Under the pieces are notes generated by a model. It worked only from the letters and a program-made list of their open reading frames with translations. It did not search any database and was not told the DNA's origin. A DNA stretch of 29,635 nucleotides from positions 1 to 29,635 of the forward strand of contig CAUPES010000016.1 of the NCBI GenBank assembly GCA_963510375.1. Direction: 5' to 3'. This document shows, piece by piece, positions 1 through 7,249 of this stretch. Origin of the DNA: Fastidiosipila sp963510375. GTDB lineage: Bacteria; Bacillota; Clostridia; Saccharofermentanales; Fastidiosipilaceae. A program made the translations under genes and the position numbers. The number at the start of each line of letters is the position of its first letter. Position 1 is the first letter of the stretch.

Positions 1-183
1 ATCTGATATATCACAATTCAATGTATTACAAATTCTTAAAAGCACATCTGTAGTAATATTTTGTCCATTTTTTATTTTATAAAATGTACTTTTACTTATT
101 TGTGCTTCATCCATAAGTTCAGTACTTTTAATTTCTAAATCTATAAGTTTTTTAAACAATTTTTTATAACTAAATTTCAGCAT
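1..183 (-). CDS. XRE/Cro-type HTH regulator, truncated by window edge
   Basis: Reading the minus strand from the ATG at 183 gives 61 open codons to the window edge, so the C-terminus is missing. The translation starts MLKFSYKKLFKKLIDLEIKS. Around residues 27-50 it shows ISKSTFYKIKNGQ then TTDVLLRICNTLNCDISD. This is the pattern of small Cro/C1-type repressors, where a recognition helix is followed by V-L-I-C-LNCDI. These proteins are usually about 65-75 residues, so only a few codons should be lost. An extended -10 promoter lies about 45 bases upstream. The ribosome binding site is weak (CTGGAG about 14 bases before the ATG). The target is unknown; such regulators often sit in mobile or defence loci. 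The family call is good, the role is not inferable. Confidence 0.8.
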   Translation of the reverse strand, partial: MLKFSYKKLFKKLIDLEIKSTELMDEAQISKSTFYKIKNGQNITTDVLLRICNTLNCDISD

Positions 184-226
184 GAGATATTCGAAACAAC
201 TCCAGACATTTATCTATATTTTCTTG

Positions 227-235
227 ATTATACCA
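227..235 (-). promoter_or_regulatory. Extended -10 promoter for the XRE regulator
   Basis: The minus strand reads TGGTATAAT, a perfect TATAAT with the TG extension. No good -35 is seen at 16-18 bases, which an extended -10 can tolerate. It would start RNA near 220, about 37 bases before the ATG at 183. Confidence 0.5.
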
Positions 236-390
236 TCAAAATCATTCCTTTAATAAGCTTTTATTCTCTTATCTCGAACTGATCTTACAATTATTTTCTT
301 AATAACAGGGATTATATATTCCATAATTTTTCTTCATATCCTAAATATAGTTTTCTTGATTTTTGGACTTATTAATAAAAAGAAGCTTCT

Positions 391-426
391 AAAATGCAAA
401 AGACCATAACACTTAAGTTACGGTCT
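391..426 (-). terminator. Rho-independent terminator downstream of guaA
   Basis: The minus strand has a 9-bp stem (arms 401-409 and 418-426, one G-T wobble) with an 8-base loop, followed by TTTTGCATTTT. It lies about 140 bases past the guaA stop and is the first plausible stop signal for that transcript. Confidence 0.6.
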
Positions 427-564
427 GATTCTTTGTCCAAATGTAAACCACTTGGAACTATTATTTATTTTATTCTTTTTTACTTCCAGTACCATTTGAG
501 TACCAGTAGCTACTTTTAATTCTCTCTATAGCTTGTAATCAAGCCATTTTAGAAAATTTTGCTA

Positions 565-1854
565 CTATTCCCATTCAATCGTACCTGTAGGCTTTGGAGT
601 AAAGTCATAAAGCACTCTGTTTACGCCTTCAACTTCATGAGTAATTCTATAAGTCAAAGTTCTTAAAACTTCATAAGGAAGTTCGAAAGGTTCTGCTGTC
701 ATGGCGTCAACTGTATTGATTGCACGTACAACGCATGGCCACTCGTAGCTTCTCATACCATTCTTAATTCCGGTGCTTCTGAAGTCAGGTACTATTGTGA
801 AATATTGCCAAATGCTTTGATTCAAACCTGCTTTGGCTATTTCTTCGCGTAGGATAGCGTCGCTTTCTCTAACTGCTTCTAATCTATCCCTTGTTATAGC
901 TCCAACGCAACGAACGCCTAGACCTGGGCCTGGGAATGGTTGTCTGTATACCATTTCTTGTGGCAACCCTAGAGCATCTCCAACTAATCTAACTTCGTCT
1001 TTGAAAAGATTTTTTACTGGTTCGATAAGCTCGAATTGTAAATCTTCTGGTAAGCCTCCAACGTTGTGGTGACTTTTAACTAGGTTTTGTGTCTTGGATC
1101 CAGATTCAATAATATCTGGGTAAATTGTACCTTGAGCTAGGAAATCTATGCCGTTTAGTTTGCCAGCTTCCTCCGCAAAGACTTCAATAAACTCTTTACC
1201 AATAATTTTCCTCTTGTCTTCTGGGTCTGCTACACCAGCTAATTTTTCTAAAAATCTATCGCTGGCATCAACGTAAACTAGGTTTGCATCTAACTGCTTA
1301 CCGAACACTTCTATAACTTGCTCTGGCTCACCTTTTCTTAATAGACCGTGGTTTACGTGTACGCATGTTAGTTGTTTTCCAATCGCTTTAATTAATAACG
1401 CTGCAACTACGCTTGAGTCGACACCTCCAGACAAAGCTAAGAGAACTTTTTTATCGCCAACTTTTTCTTTAATTTCTGCAACTGCATTTTCGATGAAATT
1501 CTCAACACCCCAATTTTTCTCTGCTTTACATTCGTTGAAAATGAAATCGCTTAATTTCTCTTGTCGTGCAGATTCGTCTTCAGGTAAATCTGATTTGCTG
1601 CCATAGTCTACATACAATATTGGTATTTCCAAATTCTTTACTTCAGAACTTACATCAACTTCAGTTCCATCAACTACTCTGTTAGGTCCGGCATTATAAA
1701 TAATACCTTTTAATCCTGACATCTTAGCTAAGTATTCAGCTTCAACGTCGTAATTAACGACCTCACTATACACTCCCAATGCTCTTATCTCTCTTGCGAG
1801 TTCAGCATTTTTTTTGCTGCCTAAATCTACAATTACTATTGTATCTATGACCAT
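565..1854 (-). CDS. guaA: GMP synthase with a degenerate, truncated glutaminase domain
   Basis: GuaA converts XMP to GMP through an adenylated intermediate, using ammonia normally released from glutamine by an N-terminal class I amidotransferase domain. The ATP-pyrophosphatase half is intact: LALSGGVDSSVVAALL at about 139-154, FPGPGLGVRC, and a normal C-terminal dimerisation domain ending KPTGTIEWE. The N-terminal part is abnormal. It keeps the first strands (IVIVDLGSKKNAELAREIR, GIIYNAGPNRV) but ends after about 88 residues. The nucleophile motif, usually GxCYG, reads YVDYG with Asp83 in place of Cys, and the region with the catalytic His/Glu is absent. The protein is 429 residues against about 510 for the family. 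The frame is continuous, so this is not a frameshift. It starts at ATG 1854 behind AAGGGGGA. I infer that it uses free ammonia or a separate glutaminase. It appears monocistronic. Confidence 0.95.
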   Translation of the reverse strand: MVIDTIVIVDLGSKKNAELAREIRALGVYSEVVNYDVEAEYLAKMSGLKGIIYNAGPNRVVDGTEVDVSSEVKNLEIPILYVDYGSKSDLPEDESARQEKLSDFIFNECKAEKNWGVENFIENAVAEIKEKVGDKKVLLALSGGVDSSVVAALLIKAIGKQLTCVHVNHGLLRKGEPEQVIEVFGKQLDANLVYVDASDRFLEKLAGVADPEDKRKIIGKEFIEVFAEEAGKLNGIDFLAQGTIYPDIIESGSKTQNLVKSHHNVGGLPEDLQFELIEPVKNLFKDEVRLVGDALGLPQEMVYRQPFPGPGLGVRCVGAITRDRLEAVRESDAILREEIAKAGLNQSIWQYFTIVPDFRSTGIKNGMRSYEWPCVVRAINTVDAMTAEPFELPYEVLRTLTYRITHEVEGVNRVLYDFTPKPTGTIEWE

Positions 1855-1884
1855 GGTTTTTCCCCCTTAAATTATTTCAGCTTT

Positions 1885-1913
1885 ATTTTACGCTAGAGAA
1901 AAAATTTTGTCCT
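1885..1913 (-). promoter_or_regulatory. Probable guaA promoter
   Basis: The minus strand has AGGACA (1908-1913), a 17-base spacer and TAAAAT (1885-1890), matching the vegetative consensus at 4/6 and 5/6. The predicted start is near 1878, just ahead of the guaA ribosome binding site. No purine riboswitch fits in this gap. Confidence 0.45.
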
Positions 1914-1934
1914 ATTTTTTCTTTGTGCAAAAAG

Positions 1935-2513
1935 TCAAAATTTCGCGATAAACACGCAGCTTACGAACAAAAACGGTATCAACGGAAGTGAATTTACGTC
2001 TTTTGCCCAAACCACTCTCATATATCTTAATATCAATGTTATCACAGCTAGCAAGAATATAAAAAATGACATGAGTAACATCATTTGAATGAACATAATC
2101 TGGTCAAAATATAGACTTAGTGCGCCAAGTAATTTAACGTCCCCCATACCTATTCCGCCTTTTGCTAAGAAGAAAACTAAAAATGCCGCCGGAATGTATG
2201 CTAAGAGAAAGAGCAATGGAGCACCCATTTCTGATATTTCATCTAAGATCAAAGTTACTATTATCCAGGAACATACTAAATATATAACGTATATATTAGG
2301 AACAACTCTGTCTTTAAGGTCGGTGTAACTAGTTATTAATAATACCATTAATGCATTACAAAGAAGCATTTGATCCTTAAAGGATATTGAGCTATTAATG
2401 ACATTAATATTTAAAAATATAGTTAGTAGCAATAAGCCAAGAACTGTTACTTTGTAAGTTCTCTTTCTCAATAACTCCATCCACTTTCGCTGATATTTAA
2501 CAGACACTTCCAT
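1935..2513 (-). CDS. A24-family prepilin peptidase (CpaA/TadV-like), orphan
   Basis: This is an integral membrane aspartyl protease of the type that cleaves type IV prepilin or Flp-like leader peptides on the cytoplasmic face. The two catalytic motifs are visible: SYTDLKDRVVPN with Asp65, and the hallmark GGIGMGDVKLLGA with Asp125. The remainder is about six hydrophobic spans. It is 192 residues and lacks the N-terminal cysteine-rich methyltransferase domain of PilD/ComC, so it resembles the short CpaA/TadV form. No pilin, pilus ATPase or secretin gene is in this window, so its substrate must be encoded elsewhere. It starts at ATG 2513; the AGGAGG that serves it lies inside a terminator-like hairpin. 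The gene lies between uppP and guaA on the same strand. Confidence 0.85.
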   Translation of the reverse strand: MEVSVKYQRKWMELLRKRTYKVTVLGLLLLTIFLNINVINSSISFKDQMLLCNALMVLLITSYTDLKDRVVPNIYVIYLVCSWIIVTLILDEISEMGAPLLFLLAYIPAAFLVFFLAKGGIGMGDVKLLGALSLYFDQIMFIQMMLLMSFFIFLLAVITLILRYMRVVWAKDVNSLPLIPFLFVSCVFIAKF

Positions 2514-2516
2514 AGC

Positions 2517-2552
2517 AAAAAGAAACCTCCTCTATCTCAACGATAAAGGAGG
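2517..2552 (-). promoter_or_regulatory. Terminator-like hairpin that sequesters the next gene's ribosome binding site
   Basis: On the minus strand an 11-bp stem with one mismatch (arms 2542-2552 and 2526-2536, loop 2537-2541) is followed by TTTCTTTTT. That is the form of an intrinsic terminator after uppP. The 3' arm is AGGAGG, which is also the only good ribosome binding site for the prepilin peptidase at 2513. A short ORF, MNQPPLSLR-stop (2532-2561), runs into the stem and could act as a leader peptide. The double role is inferred. Confidence 0.6.
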
Positions 2553-2645
2553 CTGATTCATTTTCCCGCTACAAATTGCAACAATTTCCAATAAAAGGTT
2601 ACAACTTGAACCCCTAGAAAAGAAGATTTTTCCCAAATAGATTCA

Positions 2646-3485
2646 CTAAGCTATTACACCAGTTAACATTAATACTAAGAGAACAGCGGCTAGAACAATT
2701 CTATACCAGGCGAAAACTTCCATCTTCTTGGTTTTTAGATAATTGAGGAAACTCTTGACTACTAGCCATGCAACAATGAAGGACACGACACAGCCAATTG
2801 CTAAAGCCAGCCAATCTCCTGGAACAATGCTTGCGACTGCTGCATCATCTTTGAAGAATTTCAAAATACTATAGCCTGATGCACCAAACATAATTGGGAT
2901 TGCCAAGAAGAAGCTAAAATCTGCTGCTGTTGCTGTAGTCAAACCTGCTGCCCAGCCACCCATGATAGTCGCTGCGGATCGTGAAAATCCTGGGATCAAG
3001 GCCATACATTGTGCAACACCAACTGTTAAACCTTGTTTGTAATTAATGTCTAACATTTCAGAGCTTAGGTTATGTACAGCGATTTTTCTCTCACCCCAAA
3101 TCATCATAAGTGCACCGACTACCAATGCTATAGCGACTATAGGTGTGCTGAACAAATACTGATCTATTACATCGTCTATTAAAACCCCTAAAACTACAGC
3201 TGGTATACAAGATACAACCCATACTCCGAAGAATCTCCAGGATCTTTTGTCCCCAGAAAACATTCCTTGAGCTAAATTCCAAATTCTTGGCCAATATAAA
3301 ACCAGAACTGCAAAAATAGCTGCCAGTTGCACAACTATCATATACATTTTGTTAAAGGCATCTGCTTCAACTTTCATTAAATCTGAAGCTATTATCATGT
3401 GTCCGGTAGATGAAACTGGCAAAAATTCAGTAACACCCTCGACTATGGCTAAAATAATAGTTTCAATTATCTGTCTAAAATCCAT
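2646..3485 (-). CDS. uppP: Undecaprenyl-diphosphatase
   Basis: UppP (BacA) dephosphorylates undecaprenyl pyrophosphate so that the lipid carrier can be reused for peptidoglycan and other wall polymers; overproduction gives bacitracin resistance. The first signature reads VEGVTEFLPVSSTGHMII (15-32), carrying the conserved glutamates (16, 20), serines and His29. The second reads PGFSRSAAT (165-173) with the key Arg169. It has about eight hydrophobic spans. Its length of 279 residues is normal. It starts at ATG 3485 behind GAGGT. It is followed by the terminator-like hairpin at 2526-2552, which may separate it from the prepilin peptidase. The 5' region (3486-3625) is very AT-rich, and I could not fix a promoter with confidence. 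Confidence 0.96.
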   Translation of the reverse strand: MDFRQIIETIILAIVEGVTEFLPVSSTGHMIIASDLMKVEADAFNKMYMIVVQLAAIFAVLVLYWPRIWNLAQGMFSGDKRSWRFFGVWVVSCIPAVVLGVLIDDVIDQYLFSTPIVAIALVVGALMMIWGERKIAVHNLSSEMLDINYKQGLTVGVAQCMALIPGFSRSAATIMGGWAAGLTTATAADFSFFLAIPIMFGASGYSILKFFKDDAAVASIVPGDWLALAIGCVVSFIVAWLVVKSFLNYLKTKKMEVFAWYRIVLAAVLLVLMLTGVIA

Positions 3486-3685
3486 AATTTACCTCATATT
3501 AACGACTTGCTTCTGGATAGTAAATAGAGCCAGCAACAAGCGTGTTTCGATTTATTTGAATATAACTTATAATAACACTAATAAATGAATTATTAATTTG
3601 GAAATCTTATTTATTAAATTTACATTTGACAGCAGAAGAAATTAGAAAATCTGTAGAAATTAGAAAAGCAGGAGGAATTTTTAAA

Positions 3686-3892
3686 ATGAAAACCCCAGAT
3701 GTTAAAGAAACCACAAAAAACACAAACTATAAATCAACAAAAAATAATAAATTTGACCCTGCTGAATGCAGAAAAAATAAGCGTCTTCAAGAGCTAGAAA
3801 ATACTAAGAAGAAAAGAAATGCTATGTTTATTTTTGCCATAGCTGTGTTTGCGCTTATTTTAATTATTATTGCCATTATTTCCAGACTTTAA
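3686..3892 (+). CDS. Small single-span membrane protein, unknown function
   Basis: This is a 68-residue protein starting at ATG 3686 with AGGAGG ten bases upstream. An alternative in-frame TTG at 3626 lacks a ribosome binding site and was rejected. Residues 1-45 are highly charged and Lys/Asn-rich. Residues 47-66 form one hydrophobic helix (MFIFAIAVFALILIIIAIIS), so the tail is membrane-inserted with almost nothing beyond it. I do not recognise a family. It is the only plus-strand gene between guaA and vanY. The leader contains two copies of GAAATTAGAAAA (3638-3649 and 3656-3667), a recent small duplication. The strong ribosome binding site and clean topology argue that it is real. Confidence 0.6.
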   Translation: MKTPDVKETTKNTNYKSTKNNKFDPAECRKNKRLQELENTKKKRNAMFIFAIAVFALILIIIAIISRL

Positions 3893-3950
3893 ACGAACCT
3901 TTGCGATCTCTGTCACGCTTTTATCCTTTTAACCCACTTCAATTTAAAGG

Positions 3951-3999
3951 CAAAATAAAACCTATTAATTAAAACATCTTAGATATTTCAATTAATAGG
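3951..3999 (-). terminator. rpmB terminator, possibly bidirectional
   Basis: A perfect 10-bp stem (arms 3961-3970 and 3990-3999) with a 19-base loop is followed on the minus strand by TTTTATTTTG. It lies 32 bases past the rpmB stop. On the plus strand the following tract is weaker, so it could partly stop the small membrane-protein transcript as well. Confidence 0.7.
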
Positions 4000-4031
4000 C
4001 TTGCTAAACTTTTCTGTAATAAAACAGGATA

Positions 4032-4229
4032 TTAAGCTCTTTCTACGGCACCATTACGGAGGCAGCTTGCACAAGCGTTGACTCTCATAGGAGTACCATC
4101 AACTATAGCTCTAACCTTACGAATATTACCTTTTTGTTTGCGTTTTGCTCTACGTGATACTTGAGAACGAGTTATACTAATTCTTCTTGCTGAAGTTACG
4201 CTCTTATCACATACTAGACATTTAGCCAT
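4032..4229 (-). CDS. rpmB: 50S ribosomal protein L28 (zinc-binding form)
   Basis: L28 is a small component of the large ribosomal subunit. The 65-residue protein begins MAKCLVCDKSV and ends with GTPMRVNACASCLRNGAVER, the normal L28 ending. Cysteines at 4, 7, 53 and 56 form the two CxxC pairs of the zinc-containing version. A longer reading to 4319 has no ribosome binding site at its start and adds unrelated residues. The ATG at 4229 has a perfect AGGAGG (4240-4245) at good spacing, so 4229 was chosen. The gene is monocistronic. Its leader is unusually long and structured (see 4230-4419), and a terminator follows. Confidence 0.95.
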   Translation of the reverse strand: MAKCLVCDKSVTSARRISITRSQVSRRAKRKQKGNIRKVRAIVDGTPMRVNACASCLRNGAVERA

Positions 4230-4419
4230 ATTACCTACACCTCCTCGATAATTTTCTTGCATAAATTTTAGTGCGTACGAAATACTAACATAAGTATAGA
4301 CGCATTTCAAGCAAAACACTACTCAAATTAAGATTTTATTTATTAATCTTAATTCAAGCATGCACTTTTCTATACTTAAATTAATATTCCATGAGATTTA
4401 TATCCATAGAAACGCACGG
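4230..4419 (-). other. Structured 5' leader of rpmB (candidate cis-regulatory RNA)
   Basis: From the predicted start near 4419 the rpmB message has about 190 untranslated bases. Two inverted repeats lie in it: a perfect 10-bp pair (4326-4335 with 4345-4354), and a two-part hairpin at 4272-4304 made of TGCGT/ACGCA and ATACT/AGTAT around a 6-base loop. The second ends about 25 bases before the ribosome binding site. Autoregulatory leaders are common for ribosomal protein genes, but I do not match this one to a known motif. Confidence 0.35.
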
Positions 4420-4425
4420 AAATCC

Positions 4426-4455
4426 ATTATACCCAATTCCATCTCTAAAATGCAA
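4426..4455 (-). promoter_or_regulatory. Probable rpmB promoter
   Basis: The minus strand has TTGCAT (4450-4455), an 18-base spacer and a perfect TATAAT (4426-4431). The stretch between it and the acpS stop at 4554 is AT-rich and shows no convincing acpS terminator. Confidence 0.45.
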
Positions 4456-4553
4456 TAGAATATATTAATTTTTTGCCTAATTTTCGCAAAATCTCACCCC
4501 AAGTTCCCCAAAAATGCAAAATTTTATCTTTATTATTTTTAAAATCAAACAGT

Positions 4554-4991
4554 TTAAGAAATAACGCAAAAAGCTATCGCAAGCCCACCATCATGACTAA
4601 TACTTAGTTTAGCTTCTGAGTAACCTCTCGCTTTAAACACCGCCAGAGTATCACCATGCAAAGCATAATTAGGTGCCCCTAGTTCATCATAAACAATCTC
4701 AATCTCTCTTAAATTAACGCCTTGAGATATCCCGGTGCCCATAGCCTTGCCAAAAGCTTCTTTACTCGCAAAAAGCCCCGCCACTGAGTCTAATCTCCAA
4801 TTATCTGATTTCAAATATTCTTCTTCAATGGTTGACCCTTGTGCTAAAGCTTCCTCAATGGCACTTCGCTTAAGAACTGACTCAATTTCTGTGGCAGTGC
4901 AAAATCTCTCAATAAATTTCAGACCCTTGCGTTCTATAGCCGCCTGCATTCTACTAGTTTTAATAATGTCCACGCCTATACCCAGAATCAC
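4554..4991 (-). CDS. acpS: Holo-[acyl-carrier-protein] synthase
   Basis: AcpS transfers 4'-phosphopantetheine from CoA to the serine of apo-ACP, activating it for fatty-acid synthesis. The metal-binding GIGVDIIKTSR stands at the N-terminus (Asp8), and FASKEAFGKAMGTGI (74-88) carries the catalytic Glu/Lys set. The C-terminal SISHDGG is also conserved. At 145 residues it is longer than the usual 118-126. The excess is a loop of about 20 residues between the two motifs (around 42-67), rich in Glu and Ala. It is the last gene of a three-gene operon; only two bases separate its ATG from the upstream dnaI stop. I see no terminator right after it. Confidence 0.94.
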   Translation of the reverse strand: MILGIGVDIIKTSRMQAAIERKGLKFIERFCTATEIESVLKRSAIEEALAQGSTIEEEYLKSDNWRLDSVAGLFASKEAFGKAMGTGISQGVNLREIEIVYDELGAPNYALHGDTLAVFKARGYSEAKLSISHDGGLAIAFCVIS

Positions 4992-4993
4992 AA

Positions 4994-6049
4994 CTACCTC
5001 CTCTTCAGACGTAAGTCTTCACCTACGAAAGGCAACATCTTGAAGTTTTGCATGAGCCTTGAGAATAATCGCTCGTCAAAAACTTTCTTGAGCTCCTTAA
5101 TATCGTAATTACTGGTTATTATAGTAATCTTATTATTGATATTTCTTTCTCTCAAAATTGCAATTAGTTCTGCTAAGGGATTGGTTAGTAAATCGGTTTG
5201 TAGACCTAAGTCATCTATCACAAGCAAGTCTGCTTCTAACAGTAATTTGTAATCGCTTTGAGCTTTGGAAAGTTGCTCTGCCTTGGTCGAGAAACTTCTT
5301 TGCCTGGTTCTTAAGTTATTTATAATTTCTTCTATTTTCAGCATGTTTAGGACAAGTGCGAGGTAATTTTTCTCCAAGACTGCGTTTGCAATACATTCTG
5401 CCAGATAGGTCTTACCAGTTCCTGCTCTACCAGTGAAAAAGAGATTGTCACTAGATTTTGGAAAATCTGCTAAAAATTGCTTAGATAAATCTAGGATCCC
5501 CTGAATCTGATCTTTTGGCTTGACTTTTCCCACTGATGTTTCTACTGTGTCGTCAGAGAAAATATTAAGATCGAAGTTAGCAAAATTGTGTTCTGCTAAT
5601 GGCAATAAAGGGTCAATATTATCACGCAGGACTTTGACCCAAGTAGCATTAAAGCATTTTGGACACTTGCCCCCATTATAAATTGCAGTATCGTTGCAGA
5701 GCTCGCAAAAGTTAGTGGACTTATAAATATTCTTGTAAATCTCGTTAAATTCGGGTAATTCAGAACTTGAGTTGTTTGGCGCAGCTGGAATAGGGTGTTT
5801 AGATAGTTCAGGTAGTGTAGATAATTTAGAGAAACTTCCCTCAGATTCAGCTAAAGCATTTTTTGCAGCCAACTCAAGAATATTACTCAAATCTTCCCAG
5901 CGTGATTCTGCTTGACTCTCCAGTCTCTGCGCTTGTTGAGGATGACTTTCTCTATAACTTGCAAGCAGCTTATCTCTTCTAAGACTAGCTATAAGTTGTC
6001 TTTCTGAATAAACATTTTTCACTTTATTTAGCAATTCTGCTTTATTCAT
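4994..6049 (-). CDS. dnaI: DnaI/DnaC-type AAA+ helicase loader
   Basis: This ATPase loads the replicative helicase at origins and restarted forks. The AAA+ core is complete: Walker A GRAGTGKT (207-214), Walker B LLVIDD (275-280), sensor-1 IITSN (310-314) and the arginine region DERLFSRL. N-terminal to it are two cysteine pairs, CELC (115-118) and CPKC (129-132), which should form a zinc site like the helicase-binding domain of Bacillus DnaI. Residues 1-70 are helical and charged; 80-100 look like a flexible linker. Its length of 351 residues is slightly above Bacillus DnaI (about 311). It starts at ATG 6049 with GAGAGGA upstream. It sits directly after a dnaD-like gene, the usual clostridial pairing, which supports a replication role over a transposon IstB role. 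Confidence 0.88.
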   Translation of the reverse strand: MNKAELLNKVKNVYSERQLIASLRRDKLLASYRESHPQQAQRLESQAESRWEDLSNILELAAKNALAESEGSFSKLSTLPELSKHPIPAAPNNSSSELPEFNEIYKNIYKSTNFCELCNDTAIYNGGKCPKCFNATWVKVLRDNIDPLLPLAEHNFANFDLNIFSDDTVETSVGKVKPKDQIQGILDLSKQFLADFPKSSDNLFFTGRAGTGKTYLAECIANAVLEKNYLALVLNMLKIEEIINNLRTRQRSFSTKAEQLSKAQSDYKLLLEADLLVIDDLGLQTDLLTNPLAELIAILRERNINNKITIITSNYDIKELKKVFDERLFSRLMQNFKMLPFVGEDLRLKRR

Positions 6050-6112
6050 ATCGTTCCTCTCTGTTTTGGCTGACCTGCGACTTCTAGGCTCACTGCGGAC
6101 TTGCGTTCGGAT

Positions 6113-7117
6113 TTATTCCTCATCATCAACCTCATCATCTTTGCTTACAGCATAATAATAGTAACTCTCGATTTCTTCATCGCTATATTCACGTTCATCA
6201 ATGCGTGGCAAAATAGATTTTCTGCTATTCCTGGATTGCTTTTGCTTCTCAGCTTCTTGTTGGTTATTTTTGATAAGATTCTCGGCTTCTTTCCTTGTCT
6301 TGATCCCGGCTGCGTGCCAGCTGGATAGTATCTTATCGAAGTAATTCAAGTTTGGTTCAGATAATCTAACTGCAGACTCTAGAGCTAGTTCGATAATATC
6401 ATAGTCGTATTTATATTCGCTCAACCATTTCTCAACAATATTGAGGTCAAAACTCGTCATTTTCTTGTTCAAGGCTTTACCAACTCTGAGTGCTAGTTGT
6501 CTTACTGCTTTGTTATTTTCTTTATACTCGGCTAAATCTCTGAAGGTTTTAACTTGTTTACGACCATAATCTGCTGCCACAGTATTCAAATAATTCGGTC
6601 CATGCAAAACATTTCTTTCTGCCGCATCTACAAACATCTGATAAACCACAGCTGGCTCAAAATCGTATATATCAAACCAGTTGTCTATAGCTTGATACCA
6701 ATTAGGCCCCATCATTCCTTGGAAATATGTATTATTTACACTACTTATCAAGGCATTGCGCTCTTTGGATTTGCTGTTATTCTCAACAGATTCTTTCATC
6801 GGTTTCGCAGTAATTCTTCTGTATGACTTCTCAATAGCTCTTTTCTTCAAATTAATAAGGATAAAGCTCTCCAAATCCGCATCGGCAATCACCAGTTCTT
6901 GACTAACTAGTTCCATGAGCGCAGCCTTAACATCTTCTTCTCTCAAGGAAAGTTGTCTACGACAAGACTCTGTTTTTACCTTATTTTGATTATCTTTAAA
7001 CAAAAGTGAGGAGATATAAACTTTTATCGCTAAATAACTTAATTTTGGCAAATAATCAGTGATAAAAACTTGTGGCAATAAAACGTCATCCATAAATACA
7101 TCTGCTAAACCGTCCAT
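6113..7117 (-). CDS. DnaD-domain replication initiation protein
   Basis: Proteins of this family (DnaD/DnaB of Bacillus) bind DNA and help recruit the helicase loader at the origin or at stalled forks. Residues 20-105 form a winged-helix-like N-terminal part. Residues about 150-200 and 215-275 are two helical DnaD-type repeats. The second contains NYFDKILSSWHAAGI, the YxxxIxxxW motif linked with ssDNA binding. The C-terminus is charged and ends in an acidic run. It is 334 residues long. It starts at ATG 7117 with AAGGGGGAG. It leads the operon with dnaI (63 bases downstream) and acpS, so helicase loader and loader partner are co-expressed. Whether it is the DnaD or the DnaB equivalent cannot be decided from sequence alone, so no symbol is given. 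Confidence 0.88.
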   Translation of the reverse strand: MDGLADVFMDDVLLPQVFITDYLPKLSYLAIKVYISSLLFKDNQNKVKTESCRRQLSLREEDVKAALMELVSQELVIADADLESFILINLKKRAIEKSYRRITAKPMKESVENNSKSKERNALISSVNNTYFQGMMGPNWYQAIDNWFDIYDFEPAVVYQMFVDAAERNVLHGPNYLNTVAADYGRKQVKTFRDLAEYKENNKAVRQLALRVGKALNKKMTSFDLNIVEKWLSEYKYDYDIIELALESAVRLSEPNLNYFDKILSSWHAAGIKTRKEAENLIKNNQQEAEKQKQSRNSRKSILPRIDEREYSDEEIESYYYYAVSKDDEVDDEE

Positions 7118-7169
7118 TTTTCTCCCCCTTTAGTAATCTTCTTCAGTGTATAATTAGTCTATCGCAAAT

Positions 7170-7196
7170 TTGACACTTGGAAATTTATTATATCAT
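7170..7196 (+). promoter_or_regulatory. Probable promoter of the vanY operon
   Basis: A perfect TTGACA (7170-7175) is followed by TATCAT (7191-7196) at a short 15-base spacing. An AT-rich stretch continues to the GGGAGGT ribosome binding site of the gene at 7250. The dnaD-like operon diverges from the same 132-base gap. Confidence 0.4.
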
Positions 7197-7249
7197 GAAG
7201 AATATTAAAAGATTATATTTCCTTATTTAATTTAAGTTGGGAGGTCGGC

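Larger units (their letters stand above)
184..564. other. Intergenic region, mostly non-coding
   Basis: This region holds the XRE promoter and a terminator facing out of guaA. Between 470 and 538 the minus strand has a short open tail translating to LQAIERIKSSYWYSNGTGSK and ending at a TAA, with an in-frame stop just upstream. It might be the remnant of a lost gene's 3' end but is too short to assign. I see no RNA gene or intact ORF in the rest. Confidence 0.4.

Noticed and set aside
470..547. Possible pseudogene tail after guaA (SSYWYSNGTGSKKE)
   Set aside because: Only about 22 codons after an in-frame stop, with no recognisable homology; it is noted in the intergenic entry only.
4230..4319. 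N-terminal extension of L28 to an upstream ATG
   Set aside because: No ribosome binding site at 4319 and the added residues are unlike L28. The ATG at 4229 has a perfect AGGAGG.
4326..4354. Terminator upstream of rpmB
   Set aside because: The 10-bp stem is almost all A-T with no U-run on the minus strand, so it is treated as part of the leader.
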